A stretch of 23,383 nt of DNA from Soonwooa sp. (GTDB taxonomy: Bacteria > Bacteroidota > Bacteroidia > Flavobacteriales > Weeksellaceae): contig NZ_JASLDS010000063.1 of the NCBI RefSeq assembly GCF_030151385.1, positions 1 to 23,383 on the forward strand, read 5' to 3'. The stretch's first letter is position 1. The number at the start of each line of letters is the position of its first letter. Shown here one piece after another: positions 6,343-14,492 of this stretch. Made by a program: the position numbers and the translations under genes. The notes beneath the pieces are model-generated. The model did not search any database. It was not told the origin of the DNA and worked only from the letters and a program-made list of their open reading frames with translations.

Positions 6343-6687
6343 TTATTTCTTCTTCGCTTTCTTGGCAATTTTATTATATTCCAAACTAATTTTCATCCAA
6401 TAATTGAAGTCATTGGCTTTTCGAAAACCTTCAGGTTCTACGTAACAAAATCCGTCCATTTGCTTGCCTTTCATAATCATAGGTAAAAAGCCAATTCTTG
6501 AAGAAACTTCTTCCTCCAAATCTGGATTATAACGCAGCATAAGATTGTCGCCGCTTACATTAACGCACATTTTTTCATCAACCAAAAAAGCTAACCCGCC
6601 AAACATTTTCTTTTCAATAATGTTTAGATTTGGAATCTCGGAAAGGTATTCTCGGATGCGGTCTGCTAAATTGATATCGTAAGCCAT
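6343..6687 (-). CDS. TfoX/Sxy N-terminal domain protein
   Basis: 114 aa, one domain. The line 'EKKMFGGLAFLVDEKMCVNVSGDNLMLRYNPD' is the TfoX_N signature (K.MFGG..f...gkm....) and is followed by '..MKGKQMDGFCYVEPEGFR' as in stand-alone members. The C-terminal TfoX domain found in enteric competence regulators is absent, so a direct role in competence cannot be assumed. Such single-domain proteins are widespread in Bacteroidota and mostly uncharacterised. The last residues are lysine-rich (KIAKKAKKK). It is probably co-transcribed with the YdeI-like gene. Confidence 0.85.
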   Translation of the reverse strand: MAYDINLADRIREYLSEIPNLNIIEKKMFGGLAFLVDEKMCVNVSGDNLMLRYNPDLEEEVSSRIGFLPMIMKGKQMDGFCYVEPEGFRKANDFNYWMKISLEYNKIAKKAKKK

Positions 6688-6724
6688 TTGATGTTTATTT
6701 TAATAAAGCTATGAAAAATTTATG

Positions 6725-6752
6725 TAAAAAAACCATCCCAAAACTGAGATGG
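6725..6752 (-). terminator. Terminator of the three-gene secreted-protein operon
   Basis: Read leftward, CCATC (6752-6748) pairs with GATGG (6737-6733) over a 10-nt loop and is followed by seven T residues. It lies about 37 bp beyond the last operon gene and before the TfoX-N gene. Confidence 0.65.
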
Positions 6753-6789
6753 CAAAAGAATACCTTTCAATAGTTTATTAAATGTTTTT

Positions 6790-7542
6790 TTAGAAATTAA
6801 TCGGATACGCTGCTATAAAATTCTCCGGAACTAGTTCTGGCGCACAAGCGAAATTAGTAATTCGAACATTTGTAGCCTGCGGTGAATAATACTCGAAGAT
6901 ATATTTCAAATAATAAGTTTTAGGAGTAGCCGATTTTTGATTGATAAAAAACTCGCCGGTTATTAATCCATTTGGATTTGGACCTATTATCGAATTACTG
7001 GAATATACTGCCGAAGTATAAATATCTGGTGAAGGTTTTGAAGCGTTACTAGCAAGACCATCCGTATTGTCGTCAAAGAAACTTGTCTTCATCCACGTAT
7101 TACGTCCGTCCTTCATCGGGTAATATGTTATTTCGGCTGTCCCTTTATTGTCAATATATGCACCCAAAGAAACAATAATTAACCACTTGCCCGTTGGCAA
7201 AGTTATTGAAGTTCCAGTTGTTCTATAAGGGCTTGTGCTTGTCTGTAAGGTGTAAGCACTAAAAGTCTCAACCTTGTTATAGGATGTCGAATTATAATCA
7301 GCAAAAATCGTCGGCTTGGACAAGTTTATATTTTGCCAATTTGCATTACCAGATGCGTCGGAAACTAGAGTCTTACCCGTAGTAACTGGATAACTTGGAT
7401 TCGTAGATTGGTATCTAATGCTTCCTTTTACATGCAATTTCTCTTGAGGATTATTGGTATCGATTCCAACATTACCCACTTGTGAGAAAACACCAATCGG
7501 CATTAGTAATAAAGAAATTATATTAATAAAATTAATTTTCAT
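6790..7542 (-). CDS. Secreted protein with NVGIGT-type N-terminus (third gene of paralogous operon)
   Basis: The preferred start is at 7542 (MKINFINIISLLLMPIGVFSQ), which gives a clear signal peptide and 250 aa. An upstream in-frame ATG at 7605 would add 21 polar residues overlapping the previous gene. After the cleavage site comes VGNVGIDTNNPQEKLHVKGS, the Bacteroidota 'GIGTtnP..kLHV' motif of surface and fibre-like proteins. Next are a 'LVSDASGNANWQ' linker and 'SITLPTGKWLIIVSLGAY', which opens a beta-rich domain shared with the two paralogues. It ends PENFIAAYPINF, matching the C-termini of the others. The beta domain recalls a C1q/TNF-like jelly roll, by inference. The gene is 10 bp downstream of its neighbour. 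Confidence 0.8.
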   Translation of the reverse strand: MKINFINIISLLLMPIGVFSQVGNVGIDTNNPQEKLHVKGSIRYQSTNPSYPVTTGKTLVSDASGNANWQNINLSKPTIFADYNSTSYNKVETFSAYTLQTSTSPYRTTGTSITLPTGKWLIIVSLGAYIDNKGTAEITYYPMKDGRNTWMKTSFFDDNTDGLASNASKPSPDIYTSAVYSSNSIIGPNPNGLITGEFFINQKSATPKTYYLKYIFEYYSPQATNVRITNFACAPELVPENFIAAYPINF

Positions 7543-7552
7543 GATGATCTGA

Positions 7553-8248
7553 TTAGAAGATTGGTATTGCAAAGATTTGGTTCTCTGGTTCTGAAGACGA
7601 TCCAAGGTTAGACAGTGTTACAGATCCCGTATTAACTCGGCTAATATTTGCAATAAAATAATAGGTTTTTGGAGCGCCTGAAGAATTATTAACATAAATA
7701 TTCCCTTTCATGATCTCATAGTCTGACGGCGCATAATAAGAACCTAAAAAATAACCTTTCCCAAACTGAGCACCATTAATAATATCATTAGAAGGCATAG
7801 TTGATGAACTGGTATCCGCCACGGACAATTTACAATTAACTACAATAATAGAATTTGCTGACAAATCTGTACTTGGTCTCATTACTACTGCACCAGTAAT
7901 CTGCCATCTCCCTGTTGGTAGGGTTATGCTTAAAACCGTTGTTTGCCAATTAGGATCTAATTGAGTAATAGTGCTTCCCGTTGAAGGTAAAGTAACCAAC
8001 TGAATGCTTCTAAAAACATCAGTTGGAACCTTTTGAAAAGTTCCGAAATTATCAGCACTCTGTATCGTATAATTTCCAGTACTGGTATCGACGTTATCTT
8101 CTTGCCTTATGATATATGGATTATTGGTTTTCACATGCAATGTAGCAGTTGGTGTGGTCGTGCCAATACCAACATTACCAGTCTGGGCTTGTACAACTCC
8201 CATCAATAATACAGCAGGTATAATAAATAGCTTTTTCATGATTTTCAT
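7553..8248 (-). CDS. Secreted protein with NVGIGT-type N-terminus (second gene of paralogous operon)
   Basis: 231 aa from 8248 (MKIMKKLFII...); a start at 8239 (MKKLFII) would trim three residues and is equally plausible. The signal peptide ends near 'VVQAQ'. Then TGNVGIGTTTPTATLHVKTN gives the family motif. The middle holds 'SITLPTGRWQITGAVVM', parallel to the two flanking paralogues, and the end is PENQIFAIPIF. No enzymatic motif is seen. The proteins are probably exported to the periplasm or surface, and the shared architecture points to duplication followed by divergence. The gap to the upstream gene is only 3 bp, so translation is likely coupled. Confidence 0.8.
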   Translation of the reverse strand: MKIMKKLFIIPAVLLMGVVQAQTGNVGIGTTTPTATLHVKTNNPYIIRQEDNVDTSTGNYTIQSADNFGTFQKVPTDVFRSIQLVTLPSTGSTITQLDPNWQTTVLSITLPTGRWQITGAVVMRPSTDLSANSIIVVNCKLSVADTSSSTMPSNDIINGAQFGKGYFLGSYYAPSDYEIMKGNIYVNNSSGAPKTYYFIANISRVNTGSVTLSNLGSSSEPENQIFAIPIF

Positions 8249-8251
8249 TTT

Positions 8252-8956
8252 TTAATTCCCTGTTGATATTGGATATGCAAAAATTCGATTTTCTCCCCAA
8301 GTCCCTGCTATCTTAAATAAAGGAAGTTGTGTAGCTGGTACCGTACTTACTGATCTTCGAGTAGATCTTCCCCACAAATAATAGGTTTTATTTGCAGCTG
8401 TTTTATTTTCAACCAATGCATAGCCTTCTACCATTCCGTACATTGATGGCGTAACAAGAGAACCTGTAATCTGCTGCGCACCACCAGGTATGTAGTCTAC
8501 TGTTGGTGTCGCATTGGTTTTAGAATCAGTGAAATAAGTAATCACTTTAATGATAATATCATTGTAGCGCATAGAAGCTGCAGGACTAGAAAGCGCATTT
8601 GCGCTACCATCAGTAGGAATTAGTAATGAAACTTTTACTAACCATTTCCCAGGAGAGACTGTAACTTGTCCATTCAAATAGACATTAGAAGGAATATCTC
8701 CACTATATCCATTGGGATCAATTAATGTACCCGTAACTGCATTTGGAATTAAAGGAGACCACTTCATAGATCCTCCATTAAAAACCTGTAGGATATAACC
8801 ATTGCCCTCTGAAGGATGATCCAACCTTAAACTTCCTGTAACATGCAATTTTGCTTGAGGATTTGTATTTCCAATCCCTACTCCTCCAGTTGACTGCTGA
8901 GCAAATCCTACAACTTGAAAAAGGAAAAGAATACCTAAAATAATTTTTTTCATCAT
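8252..8956 (-). CDS. Secreted protein with GVGIG-type N-terminus (first gene of paralogous operon)
   Basis: 234 aa. The start is MMKK at 8956 (MKK at 8953 is possible). The signal peptide 'MMKKIILGILFLFQVVGFAQ' is followed by GGVGIGNTNPQAKLHVTGSL. The central 'VTVSPGKWLVKVSLLIP' and the C-terminal ENRIFAYPIS parallel the two downstream paralogues. It is first in the operon and follows a good promoter. Function is unknown; the family motif occurs in Bacteroidota cell-surface proteins and phage-tail-like fibres. The sequence alone does not show what the proteins bind. Confidence 0.8.
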   Translation of the reverse strand: MMKKIILGILFLFQVVGFAQQSTGGVGIGNTNPQAKLHVTGSLRLDHPSEGNGYILQVFNGGSMKWSPLIPNAVTGTLIDPNGYSGDIPSNVYLNGQVTVSPGKWLVKVSLLIPTDGSANALSSPAASMRYNDIIIKVITYFTDSKTNATPTVDYIPGGAQQITGSLVTPSMYGMVEGYALVENKTAANKTYYLWGRSTRRSVSTVPATQLPLFKIAGTWGENRIFAYPISTGN

Positions 8957-9018
8957 TTGTGTTCGAATAAAATGTTTTTGAAGCAGTACGAATACAAAAA
9001 CATTTATTGTTTTCGAGA

Positions 9019-9050
9019 CAAAAATAATAGTACTTATTTGTTAGATGCAA
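9019..9050 (-). promoter_or_regulatory. Promoter of the three-gene secreted-protein operon
   Basis: Read leftward: TTG (CAA at 9048-9050), a 21-bp spacer, then TATTTTTG (CAAAAATA at 9019-9026), matching the Bacteroidota -33/-7 pattern. The expected start gives a leader of about 55 nt before the ATG at 8956. The box lies downstream of the AraC-type regulator's stop codon. Confidence 0.6.
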
Positions 9051-9125
9051 GTATTACACTAGTCAAATCTTAAAAAAACACACACGATTTTAACGTTCAA
9101 AATATTGAAAATCAGTATACTGTAT

Positions 9126-10694
9126 TTATTTTATAGATTTAGCGTTAGCAATAAAAACAGAAGGCGAAATACCTGTTACTTTCTTGAAAATTTTGGTAAA
9201 TGTAGTATGAGATGGATAGCCACTAAGCTCTGCAAGGTGACTAATTTTATAATTTCGGTAGGTAGAATCTTCATAAATTTTTCGGCAAATGTACTCAATG
9301 CGAAGATCATTAATGTATTGATTGAAGCTCTTATTTCGGAATGTATTGATAAGTTCTGAAACGTAACTTTGGTTCGTATCAAACTGACTTGCCATATTTG
9401 AAAGACTAACCTTTGGGTTAAGATAAGCTTCCGAATTTTCGAATTTTTCCAATTTTTGAAGAAGTTTATTTTCGGTAAATTCAGTTGCGGAAGAGGAAGT
9501 TTTTTTCGGTTTTACAACTTGACTTTGAAGTTCAACTTCCGTAATCTCTTTCTCCTTAATGGATTCTTCTAATTTCTGGATAGTCTTCTGAAAAAGAACT
9601 TTATCCTCGCGTTTTTTCCTTAAAATTCTAAAAACGATATAGGCACCAATCCCAATAAGAAGAACTATAATAGATCCAAAAACCATGTAATTAACACGTT
9701 TCTTTTCATCCTGTTCTTGGGAGATTCGCATTTCATTCTTTAAAGATTCAGAAAGCGCAATTTTCTCCTCATCACTGATTTTACTTTTCTCATTGAGATA
9801 CAATTGATTATATTGATTCGACAGTTTTTCATCGTCCAATTTCTCATAAGCTTGTGAAAGCGTATGATACAAATCGGCTTGAATGTAAGAACGTTTGTCG
9901 TCATTAACCTTTGCACCTACTTGAAGTGTATCAATTGCTCTTTGATATTCTTTACGATGGTAATAAATTTTTCCTAAATAACTATTGCTAAATGCTCTCT
10001 CAAACTTTGGATTCTCACCAGTTGTTGAATATTCTAAAACTTTTATAAAGGCGTTTTCGGATTCATCCCATTTTTTTTGGTTATACAAGGTTTCGCCAAT
10101 TGCAGAATAAATAATGGAAAACTCTAATGAAGCTACCATCTTTTTATTAACCTGTTCATATTTTTTAGCTAAAGCAAGTGCTTCATTCAAGCTTTTTAAG
10201 GATTCATCGTACTTTTCTTGGAGATTTAGATTTTGTCCTAACTGTGTAGCAATACGAATTTCTGTGAACAATCTTGTAGTATCATTAGGCTCGTTTTTCG
10301 CCTCATTTTTCGCTTTTACAATATAGTGAAACGACTCTTCGTGCAAGTTCATTTTAGTATAAAGATTAGCTAACGCAAGGTTTGAATTAATACGAAGCTC
10401 GTAATTATCGGTTTTCTCGGCAACTTCTATAGCTTTGGTTAAAAACGGAATCGCTTTAGAGGGCTTACCTTTTATGCTATATGAAGTTCCTATCCCTATT
10501 AGGGCGTAAGACTGCTCAAGATCTGTTGCCTTTTGGGAATTAAGTATTTCATTTCCAATTTCAATCGCTTTATCAGGTTGCTCAAATTGGATTTTGAACA
10601 GTTCCCCAACCATTTTATAAGCCTCACTCTTCTGTCCAAATGCAAAATGCGTAGCAAAAAAAAGTATAAATAAAAAGCTAAGTTTCTTAATCAT
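9126..10694 (-). CDS. Transmembrane TPR/AraC-type regulator
   Basis: 522 aa in sensor-to-DNA-binding order. A signal peptide (1-20, ending FAFGQ) precedes about six TPR-like helical pairs (about 21-320), with typical lines such as 'AYALIGIGTSYSIKGKPSKA' and 'AFSNSYLGKIYYHRKEYQRA'. One membrane span (about 332-353, VFGSIIVLLIGIGAYIVF) leads to a basic stretch RILRKKREDK and a short coiled coil. The C-terminal ~100 residues hold two HTH units: LSNMASQFDTNQSYVSELI and 'KISHLAELSGYPSHTTFTKI'. The TPR part would be periplasmic and the HTH cytoplasmic, a one-component sensor common in Chryseobacterium relatives. It lies directly upstream of the three secreted-protein genes on the same strand, so control of that operon is likely but inferred. 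Confidence 0.9.
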   Translation of the reverse strand: MIKKLSFLFILFFATHFAFGQKSEAYKMVGELFKIQFEQPDKAIEIGNEILNSQKATDLEQSYALIGIGTSYSIKGKPSKAIPFLTKAIEVAEKTDNYELRINSNLALANLYTKMNLHEESFHYIVKAKNEAKNEPNDTTRLFTEIRIATQLGQNLNLQEKYDESLKSLNEALALAKKYEQVNKKMVASLEFSIIYSAIGETLYNQKKWDESENAFIKVLEYSTTGENPKFERAFSNSYLGKIYYHRKEYQRAIDTLQVGAKVNDDKRSYIQADLYHTLSQAYEKLDDEKLSNQYNQLYLNEKSKISDEEKIALSESLKNEMRISQEQDEKKRVNYMVFGSIIVLLIGIGAYIVFRILRKKREDKVLFQKTIQKLEESIKEKEITEVELQSQVVKPKKTSSSATEFTENKLLQKLEKFENSEAYLNPKVSLSNMASQFDTNQSYVSELINTFRNKSFNQYINDLRIEYICRKIYEDSTYRNYKISHLAELSGYPSHTTFTKIFKKVTGISPSVFIANAKSIK

Positions 10695-10809
10695 AATCGG
10701 CGATTACTACTGATGCAATGAGTTATTCATATGGTTACTAATAATGTGTAAAAATAGGAATAAACTTAATGTGCTCAAAATAACATTTTTTAATACTTAG
10801 TATGGGAAC

Positions 10810-10834
10810 AAAAAAAACACCTCAATTCGAGGTG
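10810..10834 (-). terminator. Intrinsic terminator downstream of pnp
   Basis: Read leftward, CACCTC (10834-10829) pairs with GAGGTG (10823-10818) over a 5-nt loop, followed by a run of T residues. It is the last of three hairpins after pnp and the only one with a T tract. Confidence 0.75.
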
Positions 10835-10846
10835 GTTTCATATTTC

Positions 10847-10886
10847 ATCGGATTGCATCCGATTCTTTGTTAAGTCGTCCTTTCAG
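10847..10886. repeat. Two extra hairpins between pnp and its terminator
   Basis: ATCGGA (10847-10852)/TCCGAT (10858-10863) and GTCCT (10874-10878)/AGGAC (10882-10886). Neither has a T tract. The GTCCTttcAGGAC hairpin resembles a palindrome that is common between genes in Bacteroidota. They could protect the pnp mRNA 3' end or be processing sites. Confidence 0.45.
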
Positions 10887-10905
10887 GACTCATTTTTCTT
10901 AAATC

Positions 10906-13095
10906 TTAAGCTTGTTCAGCTGGTTTGTCTCCTTCTGGTTTTGGAGCATCACCTTCAGCTTTAGGTTTACCTTCTGGCTTTGGAGGTCTTGGAAGAAGAA
11001 CTTTTCTTGAAAGTTTCATTTTCTTACGATCATCGTAACCCATGAATTTCACTTCAACTTCGTCACCTTCTGCATAAGGAACTTTGTCCAAACGCTTCCA
11101 CTCAATTTCTGAGATATGAAGAAGACCTTCTGTTCCTTTTGCAATCGCTACGAAAGCTCCAAAATCCATTACTTTCACTACTTTTCCTTTGTAAACTTCG
11201 CCTACAACTGGTACAAAAGTGATTTCGTTGATTTTTGCAACAGCAGCGTTGATTTTCTCTCTGTCAACACCAGAAATTTCGATACGACCGATTTCTCCAA
11301 CTTCTTCAATTGCGATAACTGTATCCGTATCTTTTTGCATTTGCTGAATGATTTTCCCTCCAGGCCCGATTACCGCACCAATGAAGTCTTTAGGAATTTC
11401 CATCATCACCATTTTCGGAGCGTGAGGTTTCACGTCTTCTCTTGGTTCAGCAATCGTTTCTTTGATTTTTCCTAAAATATGTAATCTTCCTTCTTTTGCT
11501 TGCATTAATGCTTGTTCCATAATGTCCATAGAAAGACCTTGGATTTTGATATCCATTTGACAAGCTGTAATTCCGTCTGCAGTTCCAGTTACTTTGAAGT
11601 CCATATCACCCAAGTGATCTTCGTCTCCTAAAATGTCTGAAAGAACTGTGAATTTCCCTGATTTTTCGTCAGTAATCAATCCCATCGCAATACCAGAAAC
11701 CGGTTTCTTGATTTGAACTCCCGCGTCCATCAAAGCCAATGTACCAGCACAAACTGTTGCCATTGAAGATGAACCGTTAGATTCCAAAATATCAGAAACG
11801 ATACGGATTGTATAAGGATTTTCCACAGGAATCATGTTAGCTAAAGCTCTTTGAGCTAAGTTACCATGACCAACTTCTCTTCTTGAAGTTCCTCTTAATG
11901 GACGAGCTTCACCTGTTGAGAATGGCGGGAAATTATAATGTAAGAAGAATTTTTCATCATGGTTAGTAACAACGCTGTCTACCATGTTTGCATCTTTAAC
12001 CGACCCTAAAGTTACTGCCGTTAAAGACTGCGTTTCACCTCTTGTGAAGATTGCAGAACCGTGAGCTCCTGGCAAATAATCGATTTCTGACCAAATTGGA
12101 CGAATAGTTTGTGGATCACGACCATCAAGACGAACTTTTTCGTTCAAAATCATTTGACGCATCGCTTCTTTTTCCACATCGTGGTAATATACTTTTACGA
12201 AAGGCGTAACTCTCGCCAATTCCTCCTCGTCTGTATATTGCGCTAAGAAATCGTTAAGTACTGCTTTGAAGTTTTCACCTCTTTCTTCTTTAGCAGAAGG
12301 CGTTTTAGCAACTTCATAAACTTTATCATAACACTCTTTCCACACTTTTTCACGAATTTCCTCGTCGTGAGTTTCGTGAGAGTATTCTCTTTTTGGAGAA
12401 GAACCAACTACTTTCGCAGCCAATCTTTCTTGAGCTTCAATTTGATTGATGATTTCTTTGTGCGCGAATTGGATAGCTTCCAACATTTCTTGCTCAGAAA
12501 TTTCTTTCATTTCTCCTTCTACCATTACGATAGAAGATTTTGTAGCTCCAACCATAATATCCAATTCAGCGTTTGCTAAATCTTCATATTTAGGATTGAT
12601 AGCTAATTTTCCGTCCAATTTTACAACTCTAACTTCAGACATTGGTCCGTTGAAAGGAATATCTGTAATCGCGATAGCTGCAGAAGCTGCTAAACCTGCT
12701 AAATCGTCAGGAATCGTTTGTCCATCGTAAGAAATTAGGGAAATCATCACCTGAACTTCTGCGTGGAAATCTTCAGGGAATAAAGGTCTCAAAACTCTGT
12801 CAACCAAACGCATTGTCAAGATTTCTTGATCCGATGGTCTTGCTTCTCTACGGAAGAAGTTTCCAGGGATTTTTCCACCTGCGTAGAATTTTTCTCTGTA
12901 ATCTACTGTTAAAGGCAAAAAGTCAACGCCAGGGTTGGCTTCTTTGTTGGCTACAACGGTTGCAAGAAGCATCGTTCCGCCCAATTTTACAACAACAGCG
13001 CCATCGGCTTGTTTCGCCAATTTTCCTGTTTCAAGCGTAATTTCTCTTCCGTCTGCAAGAGTAATCAGCTCAGTGATTGCTTGTGGTGCATTCAT
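10906..13095 (-). CDS. pnp: Polyribonucleotide nucleotidyltransferase (PNPase)
   Basis: 729 aa, full length for the family. It degrades RNA 3' to 5' using phosphate and can run in reverse to add tails. There are two RNase PH domains: 'REITLETGKLAKQADGAVVVKLGGT' opens the first, and the second carries TGEARPLRGTSRREVGHG (phosphate-binding region) and 'SDILGDEDHLGDMDFKVTGT' (active-site acidic residues). A KH domain follows (about 565-625, with IGPGGKIIQQMQK), then an S1 domain (about 629-700, 'GKVVKVMDFGAFVAIAKGTEGLLHISE'). The tail (701-729) is rich in Pro, Lys and Glu, as in many Bacteroidota PNPases. It is downstream of rpsO, the conserved bacterial order, with its own promoter box and terminator. 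Confidence 0.97.
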   Translation of the reverse strand: MNAPQAITELITLADGREITLETGKLAKQADGAVVVKLGGTMLLATVVANKEANPGVDFLPLTVDYREKFYAGGKIPGNFFRREARPSDQEILTMRLVDRVLRPLFPEDFHAEVQVMISLISYDGQTIPDDLAGLAASAAIAITDIPFNGPMSEVRVVKLDGKLAINPKYEDLANAELDIMVGATKSSIVMVEGEMKEISEQEMLEAIQFAHKEIINQIEAQERLAAKVVGSSPKREYSHETHDEEIREKVWKECYDKVYEVAKTPSAKEERGENFKAVLNDFLAQYTDEEELARVTPFVKVYYHDVEKEAMRQMILNEKVRLDGRDPQTIRPIWSEIDYLPGAHGSAIFTRGETQSLTAVTLGSVKDANMVDSVVTNHDEKFFLHYNFPPFSTGEARPLRGTSRREVGHGNLAQRALANMIPVENPYTIRIVSDILESNGSSSMATVCAGTLALMDAGVQIKKPVSGIAMGLITDEKSGKFTVLSDILGDEDHLGDMDFKVTGTADGITACQMDIKIQGLSMDIMEQALMQAKEGRLHILGKIKETIAEPREDVKPHAPKMVMMEIPKDFIGAVIGPGGKIIQQMQKDTDTVIAIEEVGEIGRIEISGVDREKINAAVAKINEITFVPVVGEVYKGKVVKVMDFGAFVAIAKGTEGLLHISEIEWKRLDKVPYAEGDEVEVKFMGYDDRKKMKLSRKVLLPRPPKPEGKPKAEGDAPKPEGDKPAEQA

Positions 13096-13161
13096 AAAAA
13101 ATGTCTTTTGTACTCCGTATTGAGTACGTTAAATTATTTAAACTCTTTAAATTTTCGTGGG

Positions 13162-13169
13162 CAAAGATA
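13162..13169 (-). promoter_or_regulatory. Promoter -7 box of pnp
   Basis: Read leftward it is TATCTTTG (CAAAGATA on the plus strand), a match to TAnnTTTG, about 67 bp before the pnp ATG. A correctly spaced -33 TTTG is not evident. It allows pnp to be transcribed apart from rpsO. Confidence 0.5.
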
Positions 13170-13245
13170 CGGAATTTGGGTGGAAGTTGGAAGTGTTTAA
13201 TTTCAAGATGTTTTGTATTATTAGCTAATCTTTCAATAATTTTTG

Positions 13246-13277
13246 CACAAAAAAAGCAACCCATTTCTGAGTTGCTT
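13246..13277 (-). terminator. Terminator between rpsO and pnp
   Basis: Read leftward, AAGCAAC (13277-13271) pairs with GTTGCTT (13260-13254) over a 10-nt loop, then a T-rich run. It sits about 23 bp after rpsO and would uncouple much rpsO transcription from pnp. Confidence 0.75.
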
Positions 13278-13299
13278 GTGATTTCTATAAGACTTAGGA

Positions 13300-13569
13300 T
13301 TATTTTCTAATTCCAAGTTCTGCGATAATCGCTCTATATCTTGCGATTTCAACTTTCTTAAGATAATCTAGTAATCTTTTTCTTTTACCTACCAACATCA
13401 CTAGAGAACGCTCTGTGTTGTAATCTTTGTGATTAGCTTTAAGGTGTTGAGATAAATGATTAATTCTGTAAGTGAACAAAGCGATTTGTCCTTCTGCGCT
13501 ACCAGTATCTGTAGCTGACTTACCATGCTTAGCGAAAATTTCCGCTTTTTTTTCTGCTGTTAAATACAT
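13300..13569 (-). CDS. rpsO: 30S ribosomal protein S15
   Basis: 89 aa, the exact usual length. The family core is present: 'KHGKSATDTGSAEGQIALFTYRINHLSQHLKANHKDY' then 'RSLVMLVGKRKRLLDYLKK'. S15 binds 16S rRNA helices 20-22 and starts platform assembly of the small subunit. Known S15 proteins repress their own translation; a leader structure for this was not worked out here (only about 30 nt between the predicted start point and the ATG). It is followed by its terminator and then pnp. Confidence 0.98.
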   Translation of the reverse strand: MYLTAEKKAEIFAKHGKSATDTGSAEGQIALFTYRINHLSQHLKANHKDYNTERSLVMLVGKRKRLLDYLKKVEIARYRAIIAELGIRK

Positions 13570-13606
13570 TCCAATATTGTTTAATGATTATTATGTAATT
13601 CGGGTG

Positions 13607-13614
13607 CAAATATA
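13607..13614 (-). promoter_or_regulatory. Promoter -7 box of rpsO
   Basis: Read leftward it is TATATTTG (CAAATATA on plus), a full TAnnTTTG match about 38 bp before the rpsO ATG. Confidence 0.5.
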
Positions 13615-13709
13615 CAACTTATTTTAGTTCTGACGATATCACTTTTAATTTATTTACAAAATTAGATTCTATTGACTAACTTTACCATCACAATAATATA
13701 AGAAAGCTC

Positions 13710-14270
13710 ATGCAAATCTTCATCAAAAATATGGTCTGCAACCGTTGTATAACGGCGGTTGAAGGTATTTTTAATCAACTAAAAATTTCTATCGATGATA
13801 TTAAATTAGGTGAAGTAAATATAAAAAAATCTATTTCGGAAGATGAGTTATCGGTTTTGGAAACCAATTTAAAAAGTCTTGGGTTTGAAAGAATTAAAGA
13901 TTCTGCACATCAATTGAATGATAAAATAAAAACATTTATCATTCAAAAAATATCGGATTTGGATATTAGCGAAAACTTTGTGCTTTCTGAGTTTTTAAGC
14001 AGTAGCTTGCGTAAAGATTATTCGGCTCTTTCTAAGAATTTTTCTCAAAATGAAAACATTACGTTAGAACAATATTTTATCCTTCAAAAAATTGAAAAAG
14101 TAAAAGAACTCCTCCTCTACAACGAATTCACATTAACCGAAATTGCAGGAAAACTTGGCTACAAAAGTGTTCAACATCTTTCGACACAGTTTAAAAACAA
14201 TATAGGTTTTACACCCACAGAGTTTAAAAAAGCTAAAGACCATAATCGCAGAGCGTTGGATGAGTTGTGA
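13710..14270 (+). CDS. AraC-type regulator with N-terminal CxxC, probably metal-responsive
   Basis: 186 aa. The N-terminus 'MQIFIKNMVCNRCITAVEGIF' resembles an HMA metal-binding loop (M-V-C10-x-x-C13) but then departs from the usual domain. The C-terminal half has an AraC HTH pattern, 'EFTLTEIAGKLGYKSVQHLS' then 'FKNNIGFTPTEFKK', though the first HTH unit is weak. Small AraC proteins of this layout are typically found next to copper ATPase genes in Bacteroidota, and here copA follows on the same strand after 222 bp. Control of copA by metal binding to the two cysteines is a reasonable inference; nothing in the sequence proves which metal. Confidence 0.8.
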   Translation: MQIFIKNMVCNRCITAVEGIFNQLKISIDDIKLGEVNIKKSISEDELSVLETNLKSLGFERIKDSAHQLNDKIKTFIIQKISDLDISENFVLSEFLSSSLRKDYSALSKNFSQNENITLEQYFILQKIEKVKELLLYNEFTLTEIAGKLGYKSVQHLSTQFKNNIGFTPTEFKKAKDHNRRALDEL

Positions 14271-14412
14271 GATGCGAGTTTCGAGTTTTGAGATACGAGA
14301 TACGAGTTAAAAAGAGAGACGTTAAATACTTGCTTCAAGCATCTGGAATTTCACATTACGAAACGCGAAACGCGAAACGCGAAACACGTATCCCGCATCC
14401 CACATCCCACAA
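14262..14412. repeat. Low-complexity repeat patch in front of copA
   Basis: A run of GAGAT(A/G)CGAG and GAGTTT(C/T)GAG units (14268-14308) is followed about 50 nt later by tandem CGAAACG units (14360-14383) and by ATCCCGCATCCCACATCCCAC (14390-14410). The second group is roughly the reverse complement of the first, so a long imperfect hairpin is possible. Similar 'tgcgagttacgag' repeats occur between genes in flavobacteria. The 222-bp gap also holds the expected copA promoter, but no clean TAnnTTTG box was found. Confidence 0.5.
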
Positions 14413-14492
14413 AAATTCTATAACTCTTTTCCTTAAATCTATAACATAAAGCAATTTGATATTCCGAATTTTGTACTATAAATTCAAGGAAT

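Noticed and set aside
7543..7605. Upstream start for the third secreted protein
   Set aside because: It would place a polar stretch before the signal peptide and overlap the preceding gene.
11116..11475. Open frame antisense to pnp (119 aa)
   Set aside because: Phe/Asn-rich shadow of the PNPase reading frame, with no independent support.
14267..14449. 60-aa open frame overlapping the end of the CxxC-AraC gene
   Set aside because: It is a translation of the repeat patch, with no family features and biased Arg/Tyr content.
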